The notes beneath the pieces are model-generated. The model was not told the origin of the DNA. It saw nothing but the letters and a program-made list of their open reading frames with translations, and did no database searches. Both the position numbers and the translations under genes were made by a program. A stretch of 64,000 nt of DNA from WHSW01 sp963846565. Lineage in GTDB: Bacteria; Actinomycetota; Thermoleophilia; Solirubrobacterales; 70-9. The DNA is taken from the NCBI GenBank assembly GCA_963846565.1, contig CAWJWL010000004.1, positions 129,880 through 193,879 on the forward strand. Reading direction: 5' to 3'. Positions 50,410 through 60,280 of the stretch are shown one piece after another. Position 1 is the stretch's first letter; each line of letters opens with the position of its first letter.

Positions 50410-51095
50410 ATCTGCTCAGTTCCTTCGGGGACCGGCGACGTTACAGCCGGGGCGACGGCGCCGTAGTAGGCCTCGATCGCGTTGCGGACGACGCTGCGGG
50501 CGCGGTGGAGGAGCACCCGCTGATTGCCGGCGGTGAGCTCGAGCGCGTCGCAGACCTCCTCCGGGGACCAGCCCTCGACGTCGCGGAGCGATATCACCGC
50601 GCGCTGGGTGCCCGGCAGCCCGTCGATCGCCGTGGCGACGACTTCTCGGATCTCGCCCGCGAGCAGGCCGTCCTCTGGAGTTGGCCAGGACGTCGGCGCC
50701 GCGGCCCAATGGCCCGCCCAGCGCTCGTGGTCGGGCGGGAGGAAGCGGTCCGGGTCGACGCTCGGCCCACCCTCGTCCTCGGCAGCGGCGAGGGCCGAGA
50801 ACGGAAGGCTGCGGCGCTCGCGCGTCCCGCGCTTCAGCGCCAGGTTGGTGAGGATGCGGAAGATCCAGGTCTTCAGCGACGAGCGCCCCTCGAAGCGGTC
50901 GATCCCCCGGATCACGGCGATCCATGTCTCCTGGACGGCCTCCTCGGCGATCGCGCGCGAGGGCACGTAGGCCATTGCCACGCGCACGAGCGGCGCGCTG
51001 TAGGCGTCGATCACGGCGGCGAACGTCGCCTCGTCACCGGCGCGAATCGCGGCGACGACCTCGCCGTCGTCGCGTTCGGAGATCGCCTTCTGCAT
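50406..51095 (-). CDS. ECF RNA polymerase sigma factor
   Basis: 229 residues. Region 2: ATFAAVIDAYSAPLVRVAMAYVPSRAIAEEAVQETWIAVIRGIDRFEGRSSLKTWIFRILTNLA contains the -10 recognition helices. Region 4: GLPGTQRAVISLRDVEGWSPEEVCDALELTAGNQRVLLHRARS is the -35 helix-turn-helix. The linker between the two is about 60 residues, longer than usual. Together with the anti-sigma encoded downstream it forms a stress-response module; possible targets include the MFS exporter that follows on the same strand. Confidence 0.94.
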   Translation of the reverse strand: MQKAISERDDGEVVAAIRAGDEATFAAVIDAYSAPLVRVAMAYVPSRAIAEEAVQETWIAVIRGIDRFEGRSSLKTWIFRILTNLALKRGTRERRSLPFSALAAAEDEGGPSVDPDRFLPPDHERWAGHWAAAPTSWPTPEDGLLAGEIREVVATAIDGLPGTQRAVISLRDVEGWSPEEVCDALELTAGNQRVLLHRARSVVRNAIEAYYGAVAPAVTSPVPEGTEQI

Positions 51096-51174
51096 GCCCG
51101 CTGAGCCTCGAAGAATTAAATGACCGTGCGGGCCCGTCCTCGTGAGTGGTCCCTGGGCGTGCCCGCCGTGGCTG

Positions 51175-51280
51175 GCTCGAGTCAGGCTGTCCGCGGCACT
51201 TGCCCGGCACCGCTTAAGGCTGCTTCCTTCCGGACCTGACCTGATTCGCGGACGCGCATCGCGCGGGACCTGACCGTCAA
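51175..51280 (-). ncRNA. ffs: Signal recognition particle RNA (small bacterial type)
   Basis: On the minus strand GGTCCGGAAGGAAGCAGCC (about 51218-51236) is the universal domain IV tip that binds Ffh. It is flanked by two helices: GTCCGCG/CGCGGAC (51247-51253 with 51189-51195) and GGTCAGG/CCTGAC (51269-51275 with 51181-51187). This fits the 4.5S-like RNA of about 100 nt that guides membrane proteins. The ends are estimates. In many bacteria ffs is close to dnaX, here 5 kb away. The whole gap 51095-51440 holds nothing else that I can support. Confidence 0.88.
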
Positions 51281-51425
51281 CACCGCCCGCGGCGTACTGG
51301 CCCCAAAGGCCACGACCCTCAGACGAGCTTTCGGCCCCGCTAGAGCGGATTGCGGGTACAGGGCACCGCTAATTCCCCGCCTAGCACGGTCGACCGGGAG
51401 TCTACGCACCTACGCGCGCGGGCAC

Positions 51426-51431
51426 TAGGCT
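51426..51431 (+). promoter_or_regulatory. -10 box TAGGCT of the GAP-family gene
   Basis: TAGGCT ends 8 nt before the GTG at 51440; no ribosome-binding site in between. Confidence 0.4.
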
Positions 51432-51439
51432 CGCGCGTC

Positions 51440-52102
51440 GTGAGCCTCGAAGCGCTTGCCCTGGCGCTGGTTTGCGCGGCCCGGCCCGCGGCCCTCGCAT
51501 CGGTCTACGCGCTCCTCAGCTCGTCGAAGCCGGAACGGCCGCTGGCGGCTTACGTGATCGCAAGCGCCGCCTCCAGCGTGATCGCCGGGGTGATCGTGGT
51601 CTCCGTCCTCAACGGGGTGGGGCTCGAGACCGGCACCTCGACGGTCTACTCGGTGATCGAGCTCGCCGGCGGCATCGCCGCGCTGAGCTTCGCCGCGGCA
51701 GTGGCGACGGGCCGGATCGCTCGCCTCAACCGCGGCGGGGGCGGGCAAGGCGACTCGCGCCTGCGCCGGCATCTGCGCGACCCGTCCCTGCGTGTCGCGG
51801 CGGGCGCCGGGGTCGCCACCCACCTACCCGGGCTGCTCTACCTGCTCGGGCTGAACGCGATCGCGGCGGGCGAGCCGCCGCTGGTCGAGGGCTTGGTGGC
51901 GGTGCTGATCTTCGACGCGATCTGGCTCGCGATCCCGGTCGGCGCGCTCCTCGTCAGCATCCGTGACCCCGAGGCCGCTCGCGCTGCGATCGGCCGGATC
52001 TCGGCCTGGATCGCCGCCCGCCAGCGTCACCTGCTGATCCTCGCCTTCGCCGTGATCGGGACCTACTTCACGATCAGGGGCTCGCTCGACCTTTTCGGCT
52101 AG
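51440..52102 (+). CDS. GAP/Sap-like six-helix membrane protein
   Basis: 220 residues with six hydrophobic segments in a 3+3 arrangement: ALALALVCAARPAALASVYALL, LAAYVIASAASSVIAGVIVV, VIELAGGIAALSFAAAVA, then LPGLLYLLGLNAIAAG, VAVLIFDAIWLAIPVGALL, HLLILAFAVIGTYFTI. The middle loop is basic. It resembles the GAP family (Sap, sulfolipid-1-addressing protein of mycobacteria, related to LysE-type exporters), which helps to export lipids. GTG start at 51440 with a promoter box 8 nt upstream; the open frame further upstream has no coding character. Confidence 0.75.
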   Translation: MSLEALALALVCAARPAALASVYALLSSSKPERPLAAYVIASAASSVIAGVIVVSVLNGVGLETGTSTVYSVIELAGGIAALSFAAAVATGRIARLNRGGGGQGDSRLRRHLRDPSLRVAAGAGVATHLPGLLYLLGLNAIAAGEPPLVEGLVAVLIFDAIWLAIPVGALLVSIRDPEAARAAIGRISAWIAARQRHLLILAFAVIGTYFTIRGSLDLFG

Positions 52103-52228
52103 GCGGTGTTGGCGATCGCCTGCGGTCAAGGGCGAAGGTGCAGCCGCGCTCGCCATAACGTGCACGCGCGCGCCCAAGCGCAGGGCATGCGGACGCCTAC
52201 GGTCTGCGTCCGGCTACGGGTCAATTCG

Positions 52229-52920
52229 ATGAAACCTTTTCGATTCCTGCTCACGATCTCGGCGATTCTCGCGCTCGGCGCCGTCCTTGCGCCGTCCGCC
52301 GGCGCGGGGATGAAGAGCACCCCGCAGCTCGACGGCACCTGCGCGACCACGGGCGGCGGGCGGATCGTCGCGATCCCGGGCTTCCCCGGCGAGTCGATCG
52401 ACCGCCGTCTGCTCGACGACATCCGCTGGCTCGAGCAGCGATACCGGATCTTCGTGACCGACGGCTACTCGGGCGATGCGGTTCACGCCGCGAACGGCGA
52501 GCACCCGCTCGGGCTCGCGCTCGACATCGTCCCGAACAAGGCGGCCGGCGGTACCTGGCAGGACGTGAGCCGGCTGGCACGGTGGGCCGAGCCGCGACAG
52601 AACCGCCCGCGGGCGCCATTTCGCTGGGTGGGCTACACCGGCGACGAGGGCCACGGGCCGCGCCACCACCTGCACCTGTCCTGGAATCACACGGAGGTGA
52701 GGCCCGGCAAGCGCACCGCGCGGACCGTCTACACCGTCCGCTGCCCATCCGGCACGCCGCCGCCTCCGGCGCCCCCGACGCCCGTTCCGCCGCCCGCGGA
52801 CCCGGGCGATGATCCGACCGGCGGCGTGGGCGGGAAGGTCCCGACGACCGGCGGAGTCACGAGCTTCGCAACTCCACCGGTGGTCGAGAACGGCGGCGTG
52901 GGCGCCCGCGGCGCCCAGAC

Positions 52921-52924
<4 letters not shown>
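52229..52924 (+). CDS. Secreted M15-like peptidase (VanY-type fold)
   Basis: 231 residues. Signal peptide (FRFLLTISAILALGAVLAPSAGA). Core: SIDRRLLDDIRWLEQRYRIFVTDGYSGDAVHAANGEHPLGLALDIVPN, then RHHLHLSWNH. H-x6-D in EHPLGLALDIV and the late H-L-H are the zinc ligands of M15 D-Ala-D-Ala carboxypeptidase-like enzymes. It probably acts on peptidoglycan outside the cell. The C-terminal 60 residues are Pro/Gly-rich. The 3' end overlaps the convergent gene by 4 bp. Confidence 0.78.
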
Positions 52925-54024
<1,100 letters not shown>

Positions 54025-54151
54025 AGGTTTTGCCTCCGATTCGCGGTTGGATCCCTAGTCCCCTATCGGGAATCGGGAAGAAGCCTTTAGCGCGACCGGG
54101 CGATTGTCCCGCTTCGCCCGGTCGCTCAACCGGCCTCGAACCCGCTCCCGC

Positions 54152-56941
54152 TCAGGGTACGTTGACGACTATGTCGCCTGGATCCGACGTGGCGGTGTCG
54201 GTGGCGGGGCCACCATCTCCGCGATCCCCTCCCGCTCCGTCGACGAGGTTGAGGGTGTCGCTGCCACCGTGTCCGAAGAGGCGGTCGATCCCGGCGTTGC
54301 CGATCAGCGTGTCGCCGGCGCCGCCGCCGAACAGCCGGTCTCGGCCAGCGCCGCCCCGTAGCTCGTTGACGTTCGGATCCGACGAGCCGCGGATGAGATC
54401 GTCGCCTGAACCGCCGACCACGTCCTCCACCGACGGCCGGATCGAGTCGCCCTCGCCCGCGAGCCCGTCGTCCGCGGCCGCGTTCAGCGTCACGGTGAGC
54501 GAGGTGTTGCGCGAGCTGTAATTGGCATTGTCGACACCGCCGTCGCCGTAGACGCGGTCTGCTCCGTCAGCCGCCGCGCCCTGGGTGCGGAAGCTGTCGT
54601 CGCCCGCACCGCCGCGCTGGAAGTCGTCGTCGGGCCCGCCGATGACGATGTCGTCCTCGCCGAGGCCGCAGATCGTGTCGTCGCCGGCGCCCCCGTTGAT
54701 CGAGTCGGCGTGTGCCGAGCCCATGATTACGTCATCGCCGGGCGTGCCCGCCACCGCGCCGCCGGTGCCGAGGATGGTTGCCGCCTGCCCATGGCACTTG
54801 GCGAGCAGCCACTCCAGCGTGAACGTGCCGGTGGTGCCGCTGTTACCGTCGATCGCGATCCTGTACGTCGTGCCCGCGACGACGTTCAGGCTGGCGGACG
54901 TCGATCCCGAGCCGACCGTGGTCAGCGCGCCCAGGCTGGAGCCGGTGTAGGCCTCGATTCCGGGGAGGAGGCCCCCGGCGACGCTGCCGACCCGCAGGAC
55001 CGCCGGGCCGGTGTCGGTCGGCGTCCAGTCGAACCAGACCGAGTTGTCGGCGATCGCGCCGCCGTGGAAGTCGAGCTCCCCCGGCTCACCCGTGGCGCGC
55101 ACCGTGGTCGCCGGCGTGATCCCCGAGAGCCCGTTCAGCACCTGTGGGGCGGCGAAGTTGTCGTTCGCCGGCGGGTTGACCGACCACTGCAAACCGTAGC
55201 TGCCGACGGCGGCACCGAAGCCGTCGACGGCGATGCGATAGGTCGTCCCGGCGACCACCGGAACGACGACCTTCGACTGGTTAGTGCCGTTGAACTGATC
55301 GTTCGCCGCAAGCTGCGTCAGCCCGGTGATGGTCGCGCCGGTGTAGACCGCAAGGGTGGTGTCGAAGGTCGACTCGCGCGTGTTGAAAACCGCCGAGCCC
55401 GTTTCAGGCGCCGTCCACGAGAACCAGACCGTCCGGTCCGGAATGCTCGCGTGGGACGGCTCGCCGGGCTCACCGGTCGAGCGTGCGTTGCTGCCGAAGC
55501 TCTTACCGGTCGCCCCGGCGATGCCGGTGGGGGTGGCGAAGTTGTCGTTGACAGGTGAGTTCTGCGCCCACTGGAGGCCGAACGTGCCGTGCGCAGCAGC
55601 GAAGCCGTCGACCGCGATCCGATACGTCGTCCCGGCCGTCGCGGTGAACGACACCTTCGACTGGAGCGTCCCGTTGAAATCGTCGTTGGATGCGACCGAG
55701 GCCAGCGTGCCGAAGGTGTTGCCGGTGAACAGGTGGAGGGTCGTATCGAACGCCGCATCGCGCAGGTTGAACGAGGTCGGGCCGCTCTCGGGCGCCGTCC
55801 ACGAGTACCAGACGGTGGTGTCGGGCGGGCTGCCGGCGATGGCCGGCTCGCCCGTCTGCCCGGTCGCATTGGTATTGCTGCCGAAGGCCGTTCCATCGGC
55901 ACCGGCGATCCCCGAGCCGGCGAAGTTGTCGTTTGCGGGACGGGGAACGAGGCCGTTGACGAAGGTTCGCAGCGCGCCCTGGTAGACCTCGCCGTAGATG
56001 CCGGGCTTGTTCGGCTGAGCGCAGCCGCTGCCCCAGCTCGTGTCGCCGACGAGCCGGACCTGCCCACCGGCGATGAACAGCGGTCCGCCGCTGTCGCCCT
56101 GACAGGTGTCCATGCCACCCGCGAGCGGCCCGGCGCCGATCATGACCGCGCCGTGGAAGTCGGGGCCGTACTGGGCCGGGGCCGACATCGTGGCGTCGGA
56201 CTGGATCGGCAGGTCGACCTGCCTCAGGTCGTTGGACGCGACTCCGCCCTGGGTCGTGTGGCCATGGCCGATCGCCCGCACGGTGTTGCCGGCGTTGACC
56301 GGATCGATCGGTTCGGCGAGCCGGGCCCACTGCTTGGTCGAGGCGGTGGCGAGGTCGAGAATTGCGACGTCGTTGTCGAAGGTCGACGGGTCCCAACTCG
56401 GGTGGAGGTGGATCGCGCTGACGGACCGGATGTTGCCGGGTGCCTCGTTACTGAGCTGGTTGGCACCGATCACGAGCTTCAGGCTCGCCGCCGTGACGCC
56501 GCCGTCGACGCAGTGCGCGGCCGTGAGCACCCGGTTGGAGGAGACGAGCGTTCCGCCACAGAAGGCAAAGTTGTCGCTGGCGCGCTTGATCGAGGTGAAG
56601 AAGGGATAAGCGCCGACCGGGGCCACCGTGCCGCCGACGATGTCCGGTCGCGGGCCCTCAGGCGTGGCGACCTCGGTCCCCTTGTCGGCGATCGGGGATC
56701 CCGAACCGCGCGCCGCCTGGTCAACCTCGGCGCCCCGCTTTCCGGTGTCCAGGGCCGTAGTTGCCTCGGTTGCGCGGCTCTCGTCCGTGCCCGACCCGCC
56801 TCCCGCGGCCAGACCGCTCGCTCCCGTGGCGATCAGGAAGAGGCTCGCGACGCACGAACTAAGCGCTATACGGCGCCGGCGCGGGCGGGCAGCATGGGTG
56901 GTGGACGATGCAGCGGCGTCGGTCGAAGGGTGTGCAGACAC
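54152..56941 (-). CDS. Secreted trypsin-like (S1) protease with three PPC-type domains and RTX tail
   Basis: 929 residues from a GTG at 56941, preceded by AAGGGGG; an open frame runs 855 bp further upstream but is not coding-like. Signal/membrane segment about 27-47. The S1 domain starts at IVGGT (101) with His133 (TAAHC), Asp181 (DNDVAILDL) and Ser294 (TCQGDSGGP). Three pre-peptidase-C-terminal-like beta domains follow, each with NDNFA and a late GTTYRIAVDG. The C-terminal 190 residues are hemolysin-type GGxGxD calcium repeats. It is an exported calcium-dependent protease. No frame breaks occur in 2.8 kb, in contrast to the other RTX gene. Confidence 0.92.
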   Translation of the reverse strand: MSAHPSTDAAASSTTHAARPRRRRIALSSCVASLFLIATGASGLAAGGGSGTDESRATEATTALDTGKRGAEVDQAARGSGSPIADKGTEVATPEGPRPDIVGGTVAPVGAYPFFTSIKRASDNFAFCGGTLVSSNRVLTAAHCVDGGVTAASLKLVIGANQLSNEAPGNIRSVSAIHLHPSWDPSTFDNDVAILDLATASTKQWARLAEPIDPVNAGNTVRAIGHGHTTQGGVASNDLRQVDLPIQSDATMSAPAQYGPDFHGAVMIGAGPLAGGMDTCQGDSGGPLFIAGGQVRLVGDTSWGSGCAQPNKPGIYGEVYQGALRTFVNGLVPRPANDNFAGSGIAGADGTAFGSNTNATGQTGEPAIAGSPPDTTVWYSWTAPESGPTSFNLRDAAFDTTLHLFTGNTFGTLASVASNDDFNGTLQSKVSFTATAGTTYRIAVDGFAAAHGTFGLQWAQNSPVNDNFATPTGIAGATGKSFGSNARSTGEPGEPSHASIPDRTVWFSWTAPETGSAVFNTRESTFDTTLAVYTGATITGLTQLAANDQFNGTNQSKVVVPVVAGTTYRIAVDGFGAAVGSYGLQWSVNPPANDNFAAPQVLNGLSGITPATTVRATGEPGELDFHGGAIADNSVWFDWTPTDTGPAVLRVGSVAGGLLPGIEAYTGSSLGALTTVGSGSTSASLNVVAGTTYRIAIDGNSGTTGTFTLEWLLAKCHGQAATILGTGGAVAGTPGDDVIMGSAHADSINGGAGDDTICGLGEDDIVIGGPDDDFQRGGAGDDSFRTQGAAADGADRVYGDGGVDNANYSSRNTSLTVTLNAAADDGLAGEGDSIRPSVEDVVGGSGDDLIRGSSDPNVNELRGGAGRDRLFGGGAGDTLIGNAGIDRLFGHGGSDTLNLVDGAGGDRGDGGPATDTATSDPGDIVVNVP

Positions 56942-57069
56942 GAATCCCCCTTGTAGTCGGGTACCCCGCCCCCCTGCGACGCGATCTGAGCCGACCGTAC
57001 CACGGACCTGGACCAAGTCAAGCGCTCTGCCGTCTGACAGTGCGCGTTGCCAACGGCAGGTACGCGGGC

Positions 57070-57333
57070 TCAGCCGGCCTCGAACCGCTCGCGCACCTCG
57101 GCCATCTTCGCCCGCAGCTCGTTCTCGCTGATCAAGCCGCGCTCGATCAGCATGTGCGCGGTCGCGAGGGCCGGGCGGGTGTGGGCGGGCGAGTCCGCAT
57201 ACGCGCTCCCGCCGAGCTCGTCCTCGGCGTTGCGGCGCTCGAGGTTGTGAAGCGCTCCGCGCATCGCGAGCGACTCGCAGACGGCCTCCATACTCGACTC
57301 CCACGGCGCCGGCTGGCGATCCGTCGCGGGCAT
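57070..57333 (-). CDS. Nitrile hydratase beta/accessory-like small protein
   Basis: 87 residues. PWESSMEAVCESLAMRGALHNLERRN, then PAHTRPALATAHMLIERGLISENELRAKMAEVRERFE. This resembles the N-terminal helical domain of nitrile hydratase or thiocyanate hydrolase beta subunits and their stand-alone accessory proteins, where a W-E-x-R-x-E-A start and an L-x-E-KG-x-LT-x-EL end are typical. Ending after about 87 residues is compatible with a stand-alone form. The fragment upstream (57418-57684) has nitrile-hydratase-alpha similarity, which strengthens the call. Active-site residues are not expected in this part. Confidence 0.45.
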   Translation of the reverse strand: MPATDRQPAPWESSMEAVCESLAMRGALHNLERRNAEDELGGSAYADSPAHTRPALATAHMLIERGLISENELRAKMAEVRERFEAG

Positions 57334-57417
57334 CGATTCGTCGGCTCCGGCCCCCTCCGCGCTCTACCGCGCCGCGGAGGACATCGAAGGCCCCGGCGCT
57401 CGTCGTGCCCGGGCCGC

Positions 57418-57684
57418 TCATGCCGGCGCCCCCGCCGGGCGCTCGCTCGCGGTCCAGTTCGGGTCCGGCACGGCGACGCCGATCATCGTGTCGCGGGTGA
57501 CGATCTTCGCCAGGTCCTCCTCGCTCCAGTCCTCGGTGCCCTCCGGGCGCATCGGCATCACCATGAACCATTCGAAGATCGGCTTGCCGGCCATGACACG
57601 CGCCGCGGTGGCGGCGAACACCGCGCCCATCGCCGCCCAGAGGACGAGCTGCATCCCAAGCGAGGCGACCCGGAAGTCCCACAG
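57418..57684 (-). pseudogene. Fusion scar: CbtA-like C-terminus joined to nitrile-hydratase-alpha-like C-terminus
   Basis: One frame without a proper start. The first 40 residues (TTLWDFRVASLGMQLVLWAAMG, then GAVFAATAARVMAG) look like the last membrane helix of the cobalt transporter CbtA. The following 45 residues (MVMPMRPEGTEDWSEEDLAK, then IVTRDTMIGVA) look like the end of the nitrile hydratase alpha subunit. The metal-binding Cys cluster of the alpha subunit is missing. Cobalt nitrile hydratase genes are often next to cbtA, so a deletion inside such a locus explains the fusion. A short alternative start (ATG 57654) exists, but a functional protein is unlikely. Confidence 0.5.
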
Positions 57685-57692
57685 CGTGGTGC

Positions 57693-57897
57693 GACGAGGA
57701 AGGCCTGCTCGCCGAGCTCGACCCGGAGGCCGAGTATGTCAATGCCCCGTCCGCCGTCGAGCCGGGCACCCGGCGAGGACGGGACGCCGTCCTCACCGTG
57801 GTCCTGGACGTTTCGAGACGGCAACCTGATCCGCCTCGATGTGCTCGGCACCGGCGCCGACTTCGCCCAGGCGCTCGAAGCCGCGGGCCTGGGCTAG
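57693..57897 (+). pseudogene. SnoaL-like (NTF2 fold) remnant with internal deletion
   Basis: The N-terminal part (DEEGLLAELDPEAEYVNAPS, then AVEPGTRRGRDAV) and the C-terminal part (WTFRDGNLIRLDVLGTGADF, then AQALEAAGLG) fit the start and end of a SnoaL-like/ketosteroid-isomerase-like polyketide cyclase domain. The middle 40-50 residues are absent, and the two parts are in different frames (shift near 57795). The start of the gene is also missing: at about 57690 it abuts the opposite-strand CbtA-like fragment. It is therefore a doubly truncated relic or a misassembled junction. Confidence 0.5.
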
Positions 57898-58020
57898 TCG
57901 ACGAGGCGATCGAGGTCCACCGCGCTCCGCGCGGGCGGGCGCAGGAGCCCGGAGGGATGTGCGAGTCGACCGAGCCTCCCTTGTGTTCACCCGGCCGATC
58001 GGATATAGCTGAGCAATTAC

Positions 58021-59127
58021 GTGGGGAGACGCTCGATCACCTATGCGGTGGTGTCGGTTGGCCTCGTCACGCTGGCTGCAAGCGCGGTCATCGCCGTCAC
58101 CCGCGGCGGCAGCCAGGGCGCGGGCCGGCCGGAGACGGTCGCCGAGTGTGCGGGCGCCGACCGGATCGAGTTCGACTGCCATGAACGGCGCTACTCGGAG
58201 CTCGTCCGCACCGCCGGCGCCGCGGTGGCGCTCGACGAGCTCGCCACGGAGCAGCGGCGGAACGGCTACGTGCGGGCCGCGTGCCACCAGCTCACCCACC
58301 GCATCGGCCGCGCCGCCGGCGAGCTCGCCGACGTCGACGCACTGGACCAAGGCAGCTCACTCTGTGCGTCGGGCTACTACCACGGCGTCATGCAGGCAGT
58401 GATGGGCGCTCTCGGCGCCGCGGGAGCCGCCGACGCGGCCGCGGCCATCTGTGACGGGATCCGCGAGGCCGACCGCCATTCCGCCGACCACTACAACTGC
58501 GCCCACGGTCTAGGCCACGGGTTCATGGAGGTCTACGACAGCGGCGTCACCGAGTCGCTCGCGGGCTGCCGACGGCTCGACGGGCAGTGGGAGCGGGAGA
58601 AGTGCTCCGGCGGGGTCTTCATGGAGAACGTGACGGCGATGGACGACCCGGCGCGTCCGTCGACGTCGCTGCGCCCGGACGATCCGCTCTACCCCTGTAC
58701 GGCGATCGCGAGGCACTACGCGGACCAGTGCTACGACTGGCAGATCACCTATGCGGTCTACGTGACCGACGCCGACTTCACCGAGGTGTTCGCGCTCTGC
58801 GCCGGCCAGGAGCGGAGCGCGCGCGCCGCGTGCTACCGCGGGGTAGGCGGCGACGTGCTCCAGCAGAGCAAGTTCATTACCGACGAGGACGGTCGCGAGG
58901 AGACGCTGCGACGGCTCTGCCTGCTCGGCCCCGACGCCGTCGCTCGCCGCAGCTGCATCGCGGGCGCGGTGACGAACATGTTCCGCGACTACACGGACGG
59001 CGAAAACCAGGCGGAAGGCCTGTGCGAGGCGCTCGATCGATCGGGCCTCGGCGAGCTTGTCGACGCCTGCCGCGAGGCGCACGAGGACGCCCGCCGTGAG
59101 GTCGCGCTACCGGAGCGCGAGCGATGA
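58021..59127 (+). CDS. Cys/His-rich membrane-anchored protein, array copy 1 (intact)
   Basis: 368 residues, GTG start. One N-terminal transmembrane helix (8-26), then an extracytoplasmic domain with 16 Cys (43, 53, 88, 115, 144, 160, 183, 195, 226, 237, 260, 271, 300, 312, 335, 350) and five motif blocks: CHQLTHRIGRAAGE (88-101), CASGYYHGV (115-123), HSADHYNCAHGLGHGFM (153-169), CSGGVFMEN (195-203), DPLYPCTAIARHYADQCY (221-238). The even Cys number suggests disulfides; the clustered His suggest a metal or heme site. I recall similar sequences only as hypothetical proteins and cannot name the family. The 3' end overlaps copy 2 by 4 bp. Confidence 0.85.
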   Translation: MGRRSITYAVVSVGLVTLAASAVIAVTRGGSQGAGRPETVAECAGADRIEFDCHERRYSELVRTAGAAVALDELATEQRRNGYVRAACHQLTHRIGRAAGELADVDALDQGSSLCASGYYHGVMQAVMGALGAAGAADAAAAICDGIREADRHSADHYNCAHGLGHGFMEVYDSGVTESLAGCRRLDGQWEREKCSGGVFMENVTAMDDPARPSTSLRPDDPLYPCTAIARHYADQCYDWQITYAVYVTDADFTEVFALCAGQERSARAACYRGVGGDVLQQSKFITDEDGREETLRRLCLLGPDAVARRSCIAGAVTNMFRDYTDGENQAEGLCEALDRSGLGELVDACREAHEDARREVALPERER

Positions 59128-60267
59128 GACGGATGCGGTTCTACGTCGCCGGATCGCTCGCCGCCGTCGCGCTTGCCGCGACGGCCTGGATCGTCTTCGC
59201 GCCCGGATCGGACGGCAATGAGGTCGTCGCCTGCACCGGCCCCGCGGCGCTCGACTTCGACTGCTACGAGCGACGCTACGTCGCGCTCACGGGATCGGAG
59301 GGCCCGGCAGCCGCGCTCGGCGGACTCGCGGAGCAAGTCGAGGACAGCGGCTACGTGCGCGCCGCGTGTCACCAGCTGGGCCACCGCATCGGCCGCGCCG
59401 CCGGTGCCACCTCCGGCGTCGACGCGTTCGCGGACGGCGACCCCGTCTGCGGGTCGGGCTACTACCACGGCGTCATCGAAGCCGTGATGGAGGAGATCGG
59501 GGCCGGCGCGGCCGTTGCCCGGGCGACGAGCGTGTGCGCGGAGCTGCGGACCGGCGATCGCTACTCGCCCGACCACGCCAACTGCACTCACGGAATGGGG
59601 CACGGCTTCATGGACGTGCTCGGCCGCGACGTCTTCCGCTCGCTCGACGGGTGCGACGCGCTCGCCGAGCAGTGGGAGCGCGACAACTGCTACGGCGGCG
59701 TCTTCATGGAGAACCTGTTCGGCGTCGACCGGCGGGAGTCCGCGTTCCTGCGACCGCAGCATCCGCTGTACCCGTGCACCGCCGTCGCCGACCGCTACGC
59801 CGATCGCGTGCTACTCGGTCCAGACGACGTACGCACTGCTCGTCAACGACACCGACTTCGCGCACGTGTTCGATCTCTGCTCACGGGTCGACGGCGTGCA
59901 CCGAGCCTCGTGCTACAGCGGGCTCGGCGGTGACGTCACGGGCGAGACGAAGGCGATCGCCGAAGCGGGAGCGCGGTCGCAGGCGCGGCGGCGCCTCTGT
60001 CTGCTCGGCGGGGATCTGCGCGCCCGCGCCAACTGCATCGCCGGGGCGGTCGGCGTGATGATCCGCGACCTCGACGAAGGCCCGACGCAGGCCGACGACT
60101 TCTGCGCCTCGTTCGAGCAGGCCCGGACGCAGGAGCTTCATGCCGCCTGCCTGCGCGCGAGCGAGGCCGGCTACAGCGAGCTGCTCGCCCAGCAGCTTGG
60201 GCGCGACCCGACCAACGACCCCCCGCCCGCACCCGGGGATTTCGTCTGCCACCTGAAGCGGACGTGA
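59124..60267 (+). CDS. Cys/His-rich membrane-anchored protein, array copy 2 (one frame slip)
   Basis: About 380 residues when one slip is repaired. Start ATGA overlap with copy 1; transmembrane helix about 6-26; all five motif blocks: CHQLGHRIGRAAG, CGSGYYHGV, HANCTHGMGHGFM, CYGGVFMENL, HPLYPCTAVADRYADRCY. All the block cysteines are kept. At 59807-59808 the sequence reads cg[CG]tgctac, one base too many before the CYSVQTTYALLV segment; reading one base restores a complete protein. The C-terminus is longer than in copy 1 and has an extra Cys (DFVCHLKRT). Confidence 0.82.
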
Positions 60268-60280
60268 GGAGGAGTAGGAG

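Noticed and set aside
51095..51440. tRNA or riboswitch in the gap behind the ECF sigma gene
   Set aside because: No tRNA cloverleaf or T-loop is found; the conserved tip and helices identify SRP RNA instead.
54152..56941. Mobile element or phage module because of repeated domains
   Set aside because: The repeats are diverged protein domains (PPC, RTX) in one intact gene; no transposase, integrase or terminal repeats are seen anywhere in the window.
56942..57796. Upstream extension of the trypsin gene by 285 codons
   Set aside because: The translated extension is Arg/Gly-rich without domain character; the signal segment and a strong ribosome-binding site place the start at 56941.
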